DNA of 64,000 nucleotides from Psychrobacter sp. P11G3 (GCF_001435845.1 NZ_CM003596.1:1178001-1242000); one strand, 5' to 3'; shown: positions 28,278 to 37,573, numbered from the stretch's first letter. Numbers and translations: made by a program. The notes: generated by a model not told the origin, from the letters alone.

Positions 28278-29066
28278 ATGTTTACAGATACTCATTGTCA
28301 CCTCAACCGTTTAGATTTGACGAAATACGATGGTAAATTATCTGGTGCGATTGACGCCATGAAAACTGCTAATGTTACCCGTGCGATGGCGATTATGTGT
28401 GATTTTGCAGAATATGACGAGATTGCTAATATTGTTAGCACCTATGGCGACGAGACGCTAAATCTAGGAATGAGTGTAGGAATCCATCCTTGTGAAGATA
28501 TCGATGTACTGAAATCAGCGACGGTTGAGCGTTTAATAGAAACTGCTGATAAAGACCATGTATGGGCAATAGGCGAGACAGGGCTAGATTACTACTGGTC
28601 TATAGAAAATAAAAAAGAGCAGCAAGCCAGTCTTGCACGTCATATCCATGCAAGTCAGCAACTAAAAAAACCGCTTGTCATACACATGCGTGACGCAAAA
28701 GAAGATACGATCGATATCTTAAAGAGTGAAGGCGCTGAGCATGGTATTATTCATTGCTTCACTGAAGATTGGGAGACCGCAAAACGTGCTTTAGATTTGG
28801 GGTTTTATATCTCCTTCTCAGGCATTGTTAGCTTTAAAAGTGCCCAAAATATCCAAGATGCTGCAAGGCATATGCCTAGAGACAGAATCTTGATTGAGAC
28901 CGACAGTCCATATTTGGCGCCTGTGCCTAAGCGTGGTCGTCCCAATGAGCCCGCCTACGTACCCTATGTCGCGAGCTTTATCGCAGATATGTATGGTTGT
29001 GATAGTAACGAGGTTGGAGCATTAACTGCAAAAAACTTTGAAAATTTACTGGCACAGTATCGCTAA
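28278..29066 (+). CDS. TatD-family metal-dependent hydrolase
   Basis: TatD-family proteins are TIM-barrel metal-dependent nucleases (3'-5' DNA/RNA exonuclease for E. coli TatD). From the ATG at 28278 the 262 residues match the family length. Metal ligands are visible in TDTHCHL at the start, GETGLDYYW near 94, VIHMRDAKE near 130, IIHCFTEDW near 155, and IETDSPYLAPVPKRG near 205. The earlier TTG reading at 28248 adds a non-conserved leader. It lies between gspE and a TetR gene, on the same strand. Which TatD paralogue this is (TatD, YcfH or YjjV type) is not settled; the sequence is closer to YcfH in length and motifs. Confidence 0.9.
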   Translation: MFTDTHCHLNRLDLTKYDGKLSGAIDAMKTANVTRAMAIMCDFAEYDEIANIVSTYGDETLNLGMSVGIHPCEDIDVLKSATVERLIETADKDHVWAIGETGLDYYWSIENKKEQQASLARHIHASQQLKKPLVIHMRDAKEDTIDILKSEGAEHGIIHCFTEDWETAKRALDLGFYISFSGIVSFKSAQNIQDAARHMPRDRILIETDSPYLAPVPKRGRPNEPAYVPYVASFIADMYGCDSNEVGALTAKNFENLLAQYR

Positions 29067-29299
29067 AATGGTTATGCTATGACCAGTCAGTCATTTATGT
29101 GATAGTCTTATAGTTCAATCCCCTTTAGTATTTGAATTGCTAAATGTAACTATATGATTATCAATGACTATTTGTAAATATAAGCATATCCCTTTTATGG
29201 TATTTCAGCAGTTCTTGTATAGTTTTATACGCTCATTGCCAAATGTACGCACATAATTGATGGTCATATGCTTAATCTTGTCATGTTTTAGGAGAGATT

Positions 29300-29983
29300 A
29301 TGAGTCGTCAGCACCAGTTCAAGGCACGAGAAGAGAACATCTTAGCGATGGCAGAACAATTGCTACTTGAGTCAGGCGATGGTGATATCACTTTAGACAG
29401 TTTGGCAGATCAGCTCGATTTGGCTAAAGGCACCCTGTACAAGCATTTCTCCAGTAAAGATGAGCTTTATCTGCGTATTATTATTCGTTACGAAGAGCAA
29501 TTGTTTGAGATTAACCGTATTGATGACTGCCCGTCGGCAGGTGTCGCCCGTATGATTTTTCAGCAGTTATTCAATCCGCAAAAAGCCATGCTATTGAACC
29601 AAATTGAAGAGCGTCTGGCAGCATCAGTGACTGGGCTCAATCGTTTGTTTGGTGAGTTATATGATATCCGTCGCCAGCGCATGAAGCGTTTGATTGATAT
29701 TATTAGCGCATACCTAAAAGATGAGCACAGTAATTTGAGTACTCGTGATTATCTATCGTCTATTTGGGCGATTGGTCAGGGCGGTGCAGGGCTCTTAAAC
29801 TCAAGCTTTTACCAACGCTATTTAGGTCGCCGTGATACGCTGCGTTACGCCTTTGTTCAGCAAGTGCTAGAGTTGCCAAGTCATTATCCTGCTGACGATG
29901 AAGAGGTCATGGATGAAGATATGCAAGAGCTGGTAGAGCAAATCGATACTGAATCAGAAGAGCACCGTAATACCAACTACTAA
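29300..29983 (+). CDS. TetR/AcrR-family transcriptional regulator
   Basis: A 227-residue TetR-type repressor. The N-terminal HTH domain at 10-55 is clear (ITLDSLADQLDLAKGTLYKHFSSKDELY). The C-terminal ligand domain is all-helical. The last 25 residues are highly acidic (ADDEEVMDEDMQEL), a common feature in this genome rather than a domain. The ATG is preceded by GGAGAG. It lies between the tatD gene and gspH on the same strand. No operator palindrome was assigned. The target may be its own operon or a distant locus; proximity to the secretion genes proves nothing. Confidence 0.87.
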   Translation: MSRQHQFKAREENILAMAEQLLLESGDGDITLDSLADQLDLAKGTLYKHFSSKDELYLRIIIRYEEQLFEINRIDDCPSAGVARMIFQQLFNPQKAMLLNQIEERLAASVTGLNRLFGELYDIRRQRMKRLIDIISAYLKDEHSNLSTRDYLSSIWAIGQGGAGLLNSSFYQRYLGRRDTLRYAFVQQVLELPSHYPADDEEVMDEDMQELVEQIDTESEEHRNTNY

Positions 29984-30163
29984 AGTAGTTATTAATAAAG
30001 TAGCAAGTAATTTTTGGGTTGTGAACCTTTTTTGGTTTTAATAAATCGTGTTGTAATGCTTACTATTGCAGCACGAATTGCAGTATGAATTCACGTATCT
30101 TCTAATATTCTTCAAAACCCTTTCTTATTCTGCGACAATTAAAATTGGGCTTATAGGTGCAAT

Positions 30164-30988
30164 ATGCCGGTCACTGTCAAGACTCAGTCCAGTTCAGCGG
30201 CTACTTGCTCTTTTACTCTAATTAGTCAAACGTCTCAGTCAAGCTGCTTAGATACAAGACCTACAGACCATTGTCGCAGCTGCGCCTCCATACTAAGTGA
30301 TACCCGTCACTTATCATCTGTTTTATCAATAAATAGTCGAACACAAACTGGTTTTACATTGGTAGAAATCGTGGTGGTAGTGGTTATCTTGTCTATATTT
30401 GCTGGCATAATGAGTTTGTCTGTCGGTAGCAGTGAATCCCGCAAAAACCGCGCTTTTTATGAGCATCTGACCGATTCATTGAGTTACGTTCGCCTATTAT
30501 CGGCTGAACGTATGCAGCCGATGGGTTTGCGTATGCAGGCAGATAAGCAGGGGCAGGTAGAGCCGGTCATCGTTACATTATCAAATCCATATGTCGCGTA
30601 CCAGACAACAGAGATGATGTCAGATAGCGCCGACAGTCAGCCTAAAAATGCTATGGAGCTGTCGGCAGAGGTTGCTGGTCTATCAGGCTCTACTGATGAG
30701 CAAAAACCAACGCCAAGTTGGGAGGTTGAGTCAGGTGTTAGCTTGCCTGAACTGCCTAGTGGCGTAAGTATTAGATTTCAAAGTTTGGATTCTAGCGGTT
30801 TACAGAATACGGGACGAACCCAAACGTTACAGCCTTGGTTTAGCGATCAAAACGTACCCCAAGTATTATGGTTTGGTACAGGACAAGCAGCGCCCGTCAC
30901 CATTGAAGTACTTCACGATTCGCGTTTAGTGGGCGAGGTGATTACGATAATGCCAGATGGTAGCATGCGAATCGGACAGGGGTTATAG
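30164..30988 (+). CDS. gspH: Type II secretion minor pseudopilin GspH with long leader
   Basis: Minor pseudopilin of the type II secretion tip complex. The prepilin motif TG-FTLVEI with the +5 Glu is at residues 62-68, followed by a membrane helix (VVVVVILSIFAGIMSLSV) and a GspH-like globular domain ending in PDGSMRIGQGL. The 63-residue leader before the Gly is much longer than the usual 5-20 and is Ser/Thr/Cys-rich. The ATG at 30164 has TAGGTG at good spacing, and I found no in-frame ATG, GTG or TTG nearer the motif. The stop codon overlaps the start of gspI by one base. Total length is 274, long because of the leader. Confidence 0.85.
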   Translation: MPVTVKTQSSSAATCSFTLISQTSQSSCLDTRPTDHCRSCASILSDTRHLSSVLSINSRTQTGFTLVEIVVVVVILSIFAGIMSLSVGSSESRKNRAFYEHLTDSLSYVRLLSAERMQPMGLRMQADKQGQVEPVIVTLSNPYVAYQTTEMMSDSADSQPKNAMELSAEVAGLSGSTDEQKPTPSWEVESGVSLPELPSGVSIRFQSLDSSGLQNTGRTQTLQPWFSDQNVPQVLWFGTGQAAPVTIEVLHDSRLVGEVITIMPDGSMRIGQGL

Positions 30989-31497
30989 TGACTGAATTAT
31001 ATAAACCTCCTATGACAAACCAGCCTATGTCATCAAAAGCTATATCACTCAAGCCTAGGTGCGAGAGCGGCTTTACCCTTATCGAAGTGATGGTTGCTCT
31101 GGCTATTTTGGCAGTGGTAGCAGTCGCGGCGAGCCGTGCCAGTAGTGCATATCTGAGCTCAGTTGATATATTGCGTACTCGTACGCTTGCCCACTTTGTC
31201 GCTCAAAATGCCGCCGCTGATTTACGTATTCAAGAGACGTGGCTGACAGCCAACCGTACCCAAACCGTTAATGCTCAAGGGCGTGATTGGCAAATAGCAA
31301 TGACAGTCGGTGACGCCATCACACCTGCCTTAAAAGAAGTAAATATCGCAGTTGCGCCTATTATAGATGGACAGACTCGCACCTCGGTCACTGATATCAC
31401 TGTGATGCTAAGTAATGCTGAGCAAGATACGGGCAGTCTGGATTTAAGTGGTCTAAGCACAACAGGTAATAGCGAGCAGGCAGGGGGCGGTCTGTGA
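30988..31497 (+). CDS. gspI: Type II secretion minor pseudopilin GspI
   Basis: A 169-residue minor pseudopilin that seeds the pseudopilus tip with GspJ and GspK. The prepilin site is SG-FTLIEVMVALAILAVVAV at about residues 28-47, after a 28-residue leader that is longer than usual. GTG at 30988 overlaps the gspH stop codon (TAGTG) and has ACAGGGG six bases upstream, so translational coupling is likely. The globular part is typical in size. gspJ starts inside its end (GTGA overlap), giving a compact operon. Confidence 0.88.
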   Translation: MTELYKPPMTNQPMSSKAISLKPRCESGFTLIEVMVALAILAVVAVAASRASSAYLSSVDILRTRTLAHFVAQNAAADLRIQETWLTANRTQTVNAQGRDWQIAMTVGDAITPALKEVNIAVAPIIDGQTRTSVTDITVMLSNAEQDTGSLDLSGLSTTGNSEQAGGGL

Positions 31498-32357
31498 GAC
31501 ATCAGCGTGGTTTCACATTACTTGAGCTAATGGTTGCCATGGCAATATTTGCGATGCTAGCCGTTGCAGGCTGGCAGGTATTTGATGGGGTCAACCGTGC
31601 TCGTGAGCGCGCGCAATTTCATGCTGACAATCTGGCTGTCCTGCAGTACGCCTATTTGCAATTACAGCAAGACATGGGTCAAATCATCCCTTATCAAGCG
31701 GCTACTACCCAGAGTGTCAGTGCAGCGAATAACAGTCCAAGCGACAGTACAAACGCGAATAACAGTTCTCAATCAAGCGAGCAAATAAACGAAATAGCGC
31801 CTGAGCCCTTTATGAGTTTAGATGGCGAGCATATCAGCTTTGTACGCTTCGCCGATCCTGATCCACGATATCAGAATAGCAATAGCCTCCAACGTATCGA
31901 ATATATTTTTGCGGATGAGCGTTTGATACGTCGCCAGTATACCAGTATGGAAGGCGGGCGTGACAGCGTCAGCCTAGACAGCGTATTGCTCGAAGGTGTC
32001 ACAGCAGGAAGCTGGCAAGCATATCTACCAGAGCTAAGTACCAGGTTTCCGAGCGATGACGCTAACAGTGGCAGTAGTACAAATACCGCGGTGAGACAAT
32101 CAGCGAATACAGCGAGTCCTAAGCCCACAGCTGTTTTATTACCGAAAGGAGTCGCGGTTAGCTTTACATACCAAGACATGCCAATCACTTGGCAATGGGC
32201 ACTCGCCCCGCAACCGATATCGCATAGCAATAGTCAAAGCACAGCCAATAATACAGATAGTAGCAGCAATGATAATGCTAATAATGACAACAGCGGTAGT
32301 GATGGTAGTGACAATAATAGCAGTGCGGATAATAGCAATTTAGGAACGAATAATTGA
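31494..32357 (+). CDS. gspJ: Type II secretion minor pseudopilin GspJ
   Basis: 287 residues. The prepilin motif RG-FTLLELMVAMAIFAMLAVAG is close to the start after a short leader MRHQR, as usual. GspJ-type sequence follows (LAVLQYAYLQLQQDMGQI). The core ends near residue 240. The last 45 residues are a low-complexity Asn/Ser/Asp/Gly tail (NNDNSGSDGSDNNSSADNSN). A shorter Ser/Asn-rich loop is at about 75-95. The GTG start overlaps the gspI stop by four bases (GTGA). gspK follows after 48 bases. Confidence 0.88.
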   Translation: MRHQRGFTLLELMVAMAIFAMLAVAGWQVFDGVNRARERAQFHADNLAVLQYAYLQLQQDMGQIIPYQAATTQSVSAANNSPSDSTNANNSSQSSEQINEIAPEPFMSLDGEHISFVRFADPDPRYQNSNSLQRIEYIFADERLIRRQYTSMEGGRDSVSLDSVLLEGVTAGSWQAYLPELSTRFPSDDANSGSSTNTAVRQSANTASPKPTAVLLPKGVAVSFTYQDMPITWQWALAPQPISHSNSQSTANNTDSSSNDNANNDNSGSDGSDNNSSADNSNLGTNN

Positions 32358-32405
32358 GAAGGTAGTAGTTAAAATGCATCAATTGCTCAATAACAAAGGC
32401 TATGT

Positions 32406-33473
32406 ATGTCGATGACTGCGAACTCTCAACGCGGTGTTGCACTGCTGACTATCTTATTATTGGTAGTGAGTATTACTGTGGTTGCAGGGTCGATGCTTGC
32501 TAGCCAAAAAATTGCAATTAGGCGTAGTGGTCTGTTATTCGATCAAAATCAGTTGCTGCAAGATATCGATGCAGGTCAACAGTTAGCAGTGACGATGATT
32601 CGCGCTGATAGCAACCTCAATGATACGGATAGTGCGCAAGATATCTGGGCGCAGCCTATACCACCTTATACATTGGCTAGTCACAGTGTCAGCGTCGAGC
32701 TACGCGATGAGTCTGGTCGTTTTAACATTAATAACTTGTATCAAGATGGGACGGCCAACACCACTGCTTTAGCAGTATTCCAACGACTACTCACGCAACT
32801 AAATCTAGAGCCTGATATCGCTATTGCTATACTTGATTGGCAAGATGCAGACGGCGAGGTATATCAAGATGGTGGTGATGAAAGTACGGTATATGCGCAG
32901 CAGTCAAACGCTGTAGCAACAGATGCTCTGCCAAATCAGCCTTTTGTCAGTATCGATCAGCTTCTAGAAGTGAAAGGGGTGAGTGCTGAAACTCTAGCAG
33001 TACTACGGCCTTATCTTACCGCGGTGCCTTATTATGTGCCTATTAATATCAATACTGCCAGTCCTGTATTGTTAGCCGCACTAATGGATGGTGCCAACAG
33101 CCAACAGATGCAATCACTGGTAGATATGCGCGCACAGCAGGCGCTGACGTCTATTGATGCAGTATGGCAATTACCGATATTTGGCAGTGTAAATGATGAG
33201 CAGCGAAAGGCTTTAACACCCATGCTCGCCGTTGATAGCCAAGCATTTATGGCACTTATCACAGCGACTGATAATGCAACTGTCGGTCAAGCTAGAGAGC
33301 GTTTTGCCACTGTTTTGATTAGTAAAACCGTCGTTGATAATAATCAGGCAGTTAATAATAGTCAGACAGCTAATGATAATCAGGCCGCTAATAGTAGTGG
33401 GGTAGACGGTAAAATGCCCAAGGAAGTCAAAGTAGTAACACAGCGACTATGGGCATTTCGTCCGAGCTTTTAG
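32406..33473 (+). CDS. gspK: Type II secretion minor pseudopilin GspK
   Basis: GspK caps the pseudopilus tip and lacks the +5 Glu of other pseudopilins. The 355-residue protein begins MSMTANSQRG-VALLTILLLV, with exactly that departure at the prepilin site. A GspK core follows (DESGRFNINNLYQ, AILDWQDADGE, YVPININTASPVLLAALM with a helix-hairpin-helix-like fold). The last 50 residues include a repeated Asn/Gln/Ala motif (NNQAVNNSQTANDNQAANSS), then a basic end. It terminates the gspHIJK run, and its stop lies 22 bases from the end of the convergent TetR gene. Confidence 0.9.
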   Translation: MSMTANSQRGVALLTILLLVVSITVVAGSMLASQKIAIRRSGLLFDQNQLLQDIDAGQQLAVTMIRADSNLNDTDSAQDIWAQPIPPYTLASHSVSVELRDESGRFNINNLYQDGTANTTALAVFQRLLTQLNLEPDIAIAILDWQDADGEVYQDGGDESTVYAQQSNAVATDALPNQPFVSIDQLLEVKGVSAETLAVLRPYLTAVPYYVPININTASPVLLAALMDGANSQQMQSLVDMRAQQALTSIDAVWQLPIFGSVNDEQRKALTPMLAVDSQAFMALITATDNATVGQARERFATVLISKTVVDNNQAVNNSQTANDNQAANSSGVDGKMPKEVKVVTQRLWAFRPSF

Positions 33474-33495
33474 CGGATGGTATTGAGAGCAACAT

Positions 33496-34176
33496 TTAGT
33501 CTTTTAGGCGTGTTTCTTCGCTAGACTTCCAATTATAAGCCCCGTAAAAAAGCATCTGTGCTTGACGAGTACAGTTATGTAGCATTAGCTGCTTGTTTTC
33601 TTCGATTTCGTTTAGATCAATCTCATCATCATGATCTTCTGTATAGGTCAGCTCTAGCCAATCAATAATCCAAGAGAAGAACATATTTACGCCAGCCTCA
33701 GCTAATAGGCGACGGTCATAAGCATTGATATGGGTAAACGCTGGCTGCAACGCTAAGTCGTCGGCCAACCCTTGAGCATGTATCTTAATCAACTCATTGA
33801 TGGCTTTTCGTACTGCTTCTGACCCACCATAACGCTCACTGACCAAGAACTGCCAGTAATAAGGCTGATCGCTGACCATATACAAGAATAGCTGAATACT
33901 TTTTGCGATTTGACGATCAAAGCTACGTTTGCGCCCAATCTGCAGGCTATCACTTAACGTGGCTAACGTACCGCCCAATTCCTCAATGACCAAAGCGCGC
34001 CCGAGTGACTCCATATCATCAAAATGGCGATAAAACGCAGTCGGCACAACGCCAACCTCGCGTGTTACTTGTCTGAGACTGATAGAGCTAAAAGATTGCC
34101 CTGTCATACATAAATCGAGCACAGCATTAAAAAAGGCGTGCCGAGTTTGAAGTTTTTTTTGTTCGCGACTGCTCAT
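33496..34176 (-). CDS. TetR-family regulator resembling FabR/DesT
   Basis: A 226-residue TetR-type regulator. The HTH (ISLRQVTREVGVVPTAFYRHFDDMESLG) has the LREV..E.G..PT.FYRHF pattern of FabR, the repressor of unsaturated fatty-acid synthesis. The C-terminal part also resembles FabR in length and in the RQAQMLFYGAYNW ending. Regulation of membrane lipid unsaturation would suit a cold-adapted bacterium but is inferred from similarity only. It lies 104 bases after the dgt start region on the same strand and is convergent with gspK. No fatty-acid gene is in the window. Confidence 0.82.
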   Translation of the reverse strand: MSSREQKKLQTRHAFFNAVLDLCMTGQSFSSISLRQVTREVGVVPTAFYRHFDDMESLGRALVIEELGGTLATLSDSLQIGRKRSFDRQIAKSIQLFLYMVSDQPYYWQFLVSERYGGSEAVRKAINELIKIHAQGLADDLALQPAFTHINAYDRRLLAEAGVNMFFSWIIDWLELTYTEDHDDEIDLNEIEENKQLMLHNCTRQAQMLFYGAYNWKSSEETRLKD

Positions 34177-34280
34177 AATATTTCAAAATTGTCCGGTAGG
34201 TGTTTATCATACTCATTTCAACGCATAAATACGACTGAAATACGTCATTCGTGTTAATTTACTAAACCTGTACTGGTCTT

Positions 34281-35696
34281 TTAAACCACTGTGCCCCAAT
34301 GACCCTGCAATTCTTGCGCCAGTCGATAAGCTTCATGGTCATTCATACCTGTAATAAAATCCAAAATATTTAAAACATTATGATAGATATCGTCAGACAA
34401 GATGCGGCGATGTTCGTCAAGATGGGGCTGTAGTAATCTTAACAGACGTTGCTGCTCAAAAGACATCGGCGGCTGCATAGTAGCAGATTGCGACCCTGTC
34501 CAAGCGAGTGGCATAAAGGCATTCAATAGGCTATGCAAGCACTGATTGGCCATCAGCTCCATTCTTACTTTGCTCGGATGATTAAATATTTTTTCTCGTG
34601 CCAGTTGCTTAGCTTGATTGATACCATTCTGTACGCTGGTATCGCAATGCGCAAACAGACTGCCTTGAAGTGTACCAGCTAGTAATGCATCACTGTTGGC
34701 TACAAAGGCATCGGTGACGGTATTGACCAAACGCATCATGGCTCGTGCCCGAAGGGAGGCGAGGCTTTGTCTGACAGACATATGCGCTGGTAGGTTTACA
34801 CTGCTCGGACGTTCACCAATTAGCTCATAAAATATCGTAGCGACTTCGCTATAGGTTAGCATATTCAGATTGATGCCATCTTCTAAATCGATTAGCGCAT
34901 AACAGATATCATCTGCCGCTTCTAGCAGATAAGCCAATGGATGGCGCGCAAAGCCATCATGTTGCTCTGAGCGTGGCAAATGTAAACACGCAGCTAACTC
35001 TTCTAACTGAGAAGCCTCGCTATAAAAGCAGCCAAATTTCTGCACGTTATAATGGTTGTCATTGACATCGTTGCTGTGAGTCGCCAACCATGGATATTTC
35101 ATAAATGCGCCTAGCGTGGCACAGGTGAGCCGCATACCACCCTTGTCAGGATGATGCTCATTACGTGCCAATAGGCGAAACCCTTGAGCATTACCCTCGT
35201 ATGCCAGTAAGTCTAGTCGCTCGTTGCTGCTTAAATTTTGCAAAATCGCTTGCGGTTCAGGCTGCCTAAACCAATCACGAATCGCATACTCTCCAGCGTG
35301 GCCAAAAGGCGGATTTCCAATATCATGAGCGAGACAAGCCGCTTGTACGATCACACCGACATCTGCTGGTGAAACTCCCGCTGGCAAACCGCTACCTAAT
35401 GCGTCATGAATTTTTTCGGCAGACATCATTCCCAAAGAGCGACCGATAGAAGACACTTCTAGCGAGTGAGTCAGGCGCGTATGAATACCGAGCTGATTGG
35501 TCAATGGATGGACTTGGGTTTTCTGATTTAACTGGCGAAAAGAGTGAGAAAATACCAGTCTGTCATAGTCTTTGTGAAACTGAGAACGAGTACTGGTATT
35601 GGCGTTAAATTTTTTGGAAGCACCAAGACGCTGTGAGTTGAGGAGATGTGACCATTGTGTGGTAGGGGACGGTAAAGAGGTTGGTGTACTTAGCAT
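34281..35696 (-). CDS. dgt: Deoxyguanosinetriphosphate triphosphohydrolase-like HD protein
   Basis: dGTPases split dGTP to deoxyguanosine and triphosphate. From the ATG at 35696 the protein has 471 residues. HD-domain residues are visible: IHTRLTHSLEVSSIGR, CLAHDIGNPPFGHAGE, and EAADDICYALIDLEDGI. RSQFHKDYDRLVFSHSFRQLNQKTQVHPL is the family N-terminal motif. A longer frame to 35774 would overlap the preceding lipoprotein gene and is rejected. It lies between the histidine-rich lipoprotein gene and the FabR-like gene, same strand. Substrate preference (dGTP or other dNTPs) is not predictable. Confidence 0.9.
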   Translation of the reverse strand: MLSTPTSLPSPTTQWSHLLNSQRLGASKKFNANTSTRSQFHKDYDRLVFSHSFRQLNQKTQVHPLTNQLGIHTRLTHSLEVSSIGRSLGMMSAEKIHDALGSGLPAGVSPADVGVIVQAACLAHDIGNPPFGHAGEYAIRDWFRQPEPQAILQNLSSNERLDLLAYEGNAQGFRLLARNEHHPDKGGMRLTCATLGAFMKYPWLATHSNDVNDNHYNVQKFGCFYSEASQLEELAACLHLPRSEQHDGFARHPLAYLLEAADDICYALIDLEDGINLNMLTYSEVATIFYELIGERPSSVNLPAHMSVRQSLASLRARAMMRLVNTVTDAFVANSDALLAGTLQGSLFAHCDTSVQNGINQAKQLAREKIFNHPSKVRMELMANQCLHSLLNAFMPLAWTGSQSATMQPPMSFEQQRLLRLLQPHLDEHRRILSDDIYHNVLNILDFITGMNDHEAYRLAQELQGHWGTVV

Positions 35697-35758
35697 ATTG
35701 GAACATCCGAAACCAAGGGAGCCTCTAGCATAACAAAATAGCGCCCTTGGTACAGCTA

Positions 35759-36352
35759 CTAAGACTTCTGGCAATCAAAAAGAACGTCTTCCTCTTCGAT
35801 AGACACATCACTATTTAGTGTTTTGTTTAGCAAGGTTGCGTTGTCACCATCCACTTGCCATATAATGCCATGAGTGTCATCTAATCCAATATCACTCGTA
35901 TAGATGGTTTTGTCAGTAAGGGCGTCGCTACCAGAGGCGGCTGTCAAATCGTATTCGATACCGTCAATAAGTAGGTGCGCGGTCTGCGGTGTGGCATCGG
36001 TATGATAGTATACGCCGATAGTAGCAGTAGGCTCACAAGAAAATGGTGTGCTGTTGCTAGCGTGCTCAGAATGGTCGTGACCCGCATGATCATGTCCTTC
36101 GTGAACGTCCATGTCATTATGACTTTCATGGTCATGTCCTTCATGATCGTGTTCCATATCATCATGGGCTTCGTGGTCATGCCCCTCATGGGCATGTTCG
36201 TCGTGCTCTGCATGACTGTCTACGGTTGTCACGTCTTCAGATGCTGCTGGCTCACCGTCTGTTTTTGGCTGGCATCCTAACAACGAAACTGCCATAACAC
36301 TGCCTACTATAGCAGCACTTGCAAATTTGGAAAAAGAGAAAAAGTCAGTCAA
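35759..36352 (-). CDS. Histidine-rich predicted metal-binding lipoprotein
   Basis: A lipoprotein with signal FASAAIVGSVMAVSLLGC (lipidated Cys at about 27 from the chosen start). Then comes a low-complexity region of some 60 residues that repeats HE-GHDHE units with interspersed Asp/Glu, containing over 20 His. It resembles the metal-binding loops of ZnuA or ZIP-type proteins and suggests zinc or nickel buffering in the periplasm. A C-terminal domain of about 95 residues with two Cys (SCEP and FDC) is not recognised. The start is uncertain: TTG at 36352 is spaced eight bases from GAGGG, and the only ATG before the lipobox (36295) leaves too short a signal peptide. It is followed by dgt after 62 bases. 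Confidence 0.7.
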   Translation of the reverse strand: MTDFFSFSKFASAAIVGSVMAVSLLGCQPKTDGEPAASEDVTTVDSHAEHDEHAHEGHDHEAHDDMEHDHEGHDHESHNDMDVHEGHDHAGHDHSEHASNSTPFSCEPTATIGVYYHTDATPQTAHLLIDGIEYDLTAASGSDALTDKTIYTSDIGLDDTHGIIWQVDGDNATLLNKTLNSDVSIEEEDVLFDCQKS

Positions 36353-36410
36353 AATATAAGCCCTCAAATAAGTAAAATAAAGATATGTTATATTATAACA
36401 ATAAGCTGAT

Positions 36411-36448
36411 AAAATAAAGCCGATGCTGGAAAATATCCAACATCGGCT
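36411..36448 (-). terminator. Terminator downstream of ychF
   Basis: On the minus strand a 13-base-pair stem (AGCCGATGTTGGA/TCCAGCATCGGCT, one G-T wobble) with a five-base loop is followed by TTATTTTA. Confidence 0.8.
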
Positions 36449-36481
36449 GATTAGCTATCAGGCAGTATTGACTAGCTAAAG

Positions 36482-37573
36482 CTACACGTTAAATCTAAAG
36501 TGCATGACATCGCCATCTTGAACGATATAAGTTTTGCCTTCTAGGCGTGACTTACCAGCGGCGGCAGCGCCTTTTTCACCGTTGTATTCGATAAAATCAT
36601 CATAAGCGATGACTTCGGCACGAATAAAGCCGCGCTCAAAGTCCGTGTGAATCACGCCAGCGGCTTGCGGGGCAGTAGCGCCAATAGCGACGGTCCATGC
36701 ACGTACTTCTTTAACACCAGCGGTGAAGTAAGTCTGCATATCAAGTAAGTCATAACCACCGCGGATTACTTGATCAAGCCCGGCCTCTTCCATGTCCATT
36801 TCAGCCAAAAAGTCTTTTTTGTCTTCTTCATCAAGCTGGGCAATTTCAGCTTCGATTTGGTTGCATAGGGCAATAACGATAGATTCTTCGCCAGTCGCGT
36901 AATCACGAACAGCGTCGAGATATGGATTGTTTTCAAAACCATCTTCAGCAACGTTAGCAATATACATGGTTGGCTTTAGAGTGATGAGGCCGTAGCTGCG
37001 GATGAGTTTTTTCTCATCAGCGTCTAGGTTGGCCGCGCGCGCCGCTTTGCCTTCTGCTAATAATGGCTCAATCTTTTTGAACACATCCAGCATGGCGCTC
37101 GCGTCTTTGTCACCGCCTTTGGCTTTTTTGGTCAAGTTAAGAATGGCGCGCTCAACCGCTTCCAAATCTGCCAATGCCAGTTCAGTATTGATGGTTTCAA
37201 TATCATCAATCGGGCTAACGCGGCCATCAACGTGTACCACGTTGTCATCATCAAAACAGCGAACGACGTGAGCAATCGCATCGGTCTCACGAATATTGGC
37301 TAGGAACTGGTTGCCCATGCCTTCGCCTTTTGACGCGCCTGCCACCAAACCTGCGATGTCTACAAACTCCATCGTCGTTGGTAATACGCGTTCAGGATTA
37401 ACGATATCAGCCAGTTTCTTTAGGCGTGGATCAGGTACTGGTACGATACCGGTGTTGGGATCTTTGGTACAAAACGGAAAGTTTTCAGCGGCGATACCCG
37501 CTTTGGTCAACGCATTAAACAAGGTGGATTTACCCACGTTTGGTAGGCCGACGATGCCGCAATTAAAACCCAT
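36482..37573 (-). CDS. ychF: Ribosome-binding ATPase YchF
   Basis: YchF is an Obg-family P-loop protein that prefers ATP and affects stress responses and translation. The 363 residues match the family exactly. The P-loop is GLPNVGKST near residue 8, then [10 protein letters not shown], the switch region [22 protein letters not shown], the NCNQ-type specificity site as ALCNQIEAE, and a C-terminal TGS domain ending in [14 protein letters not shown]. It is divergent from the helicase gene and appears monocistronic, with the terminator above. The pth gene that accompanies ychF in many bacteria is absent here. Confidence 0.96.
   Translation of the reverse strand: MGFNCGIVGLPNVGKSTLFNALTKAGIAAENFPFCTKDPNTGIVPVPDPRLKKLADIVNPERVLPTTMEFVDIAGLVAGASKGEGMGNQFLANIRETDAIAHVVRCFDDDNVVHVDGRVSPIDDIETINTELALADLEAVERAILNLTKKAKGGDKDASAMLDVFKKIEPLLAEGKAARAANLDADEKKLIRSYGLITLKPTMYIANVAEDGFENNPYLDAVRDYATGEESIVIALCNQIEAEIAQLDEEDKKDFLAEMDMEEAGLDQVIRGGYDLLDMQTYFTAGVKEVRAWTVAIGATAPQAAGVIHTDFERGFIRAEVIAYDDFIEYNGEKGAAAAGKSRLEGKTYIVQDGDVMHFRFNV

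Noticed and set aside
35944..36280. Met/Thr-rich and Val/Met-rich frames over the histidine-rich lipoprotein
   Set aside because: They are alternative readings of the His-codon repeat.
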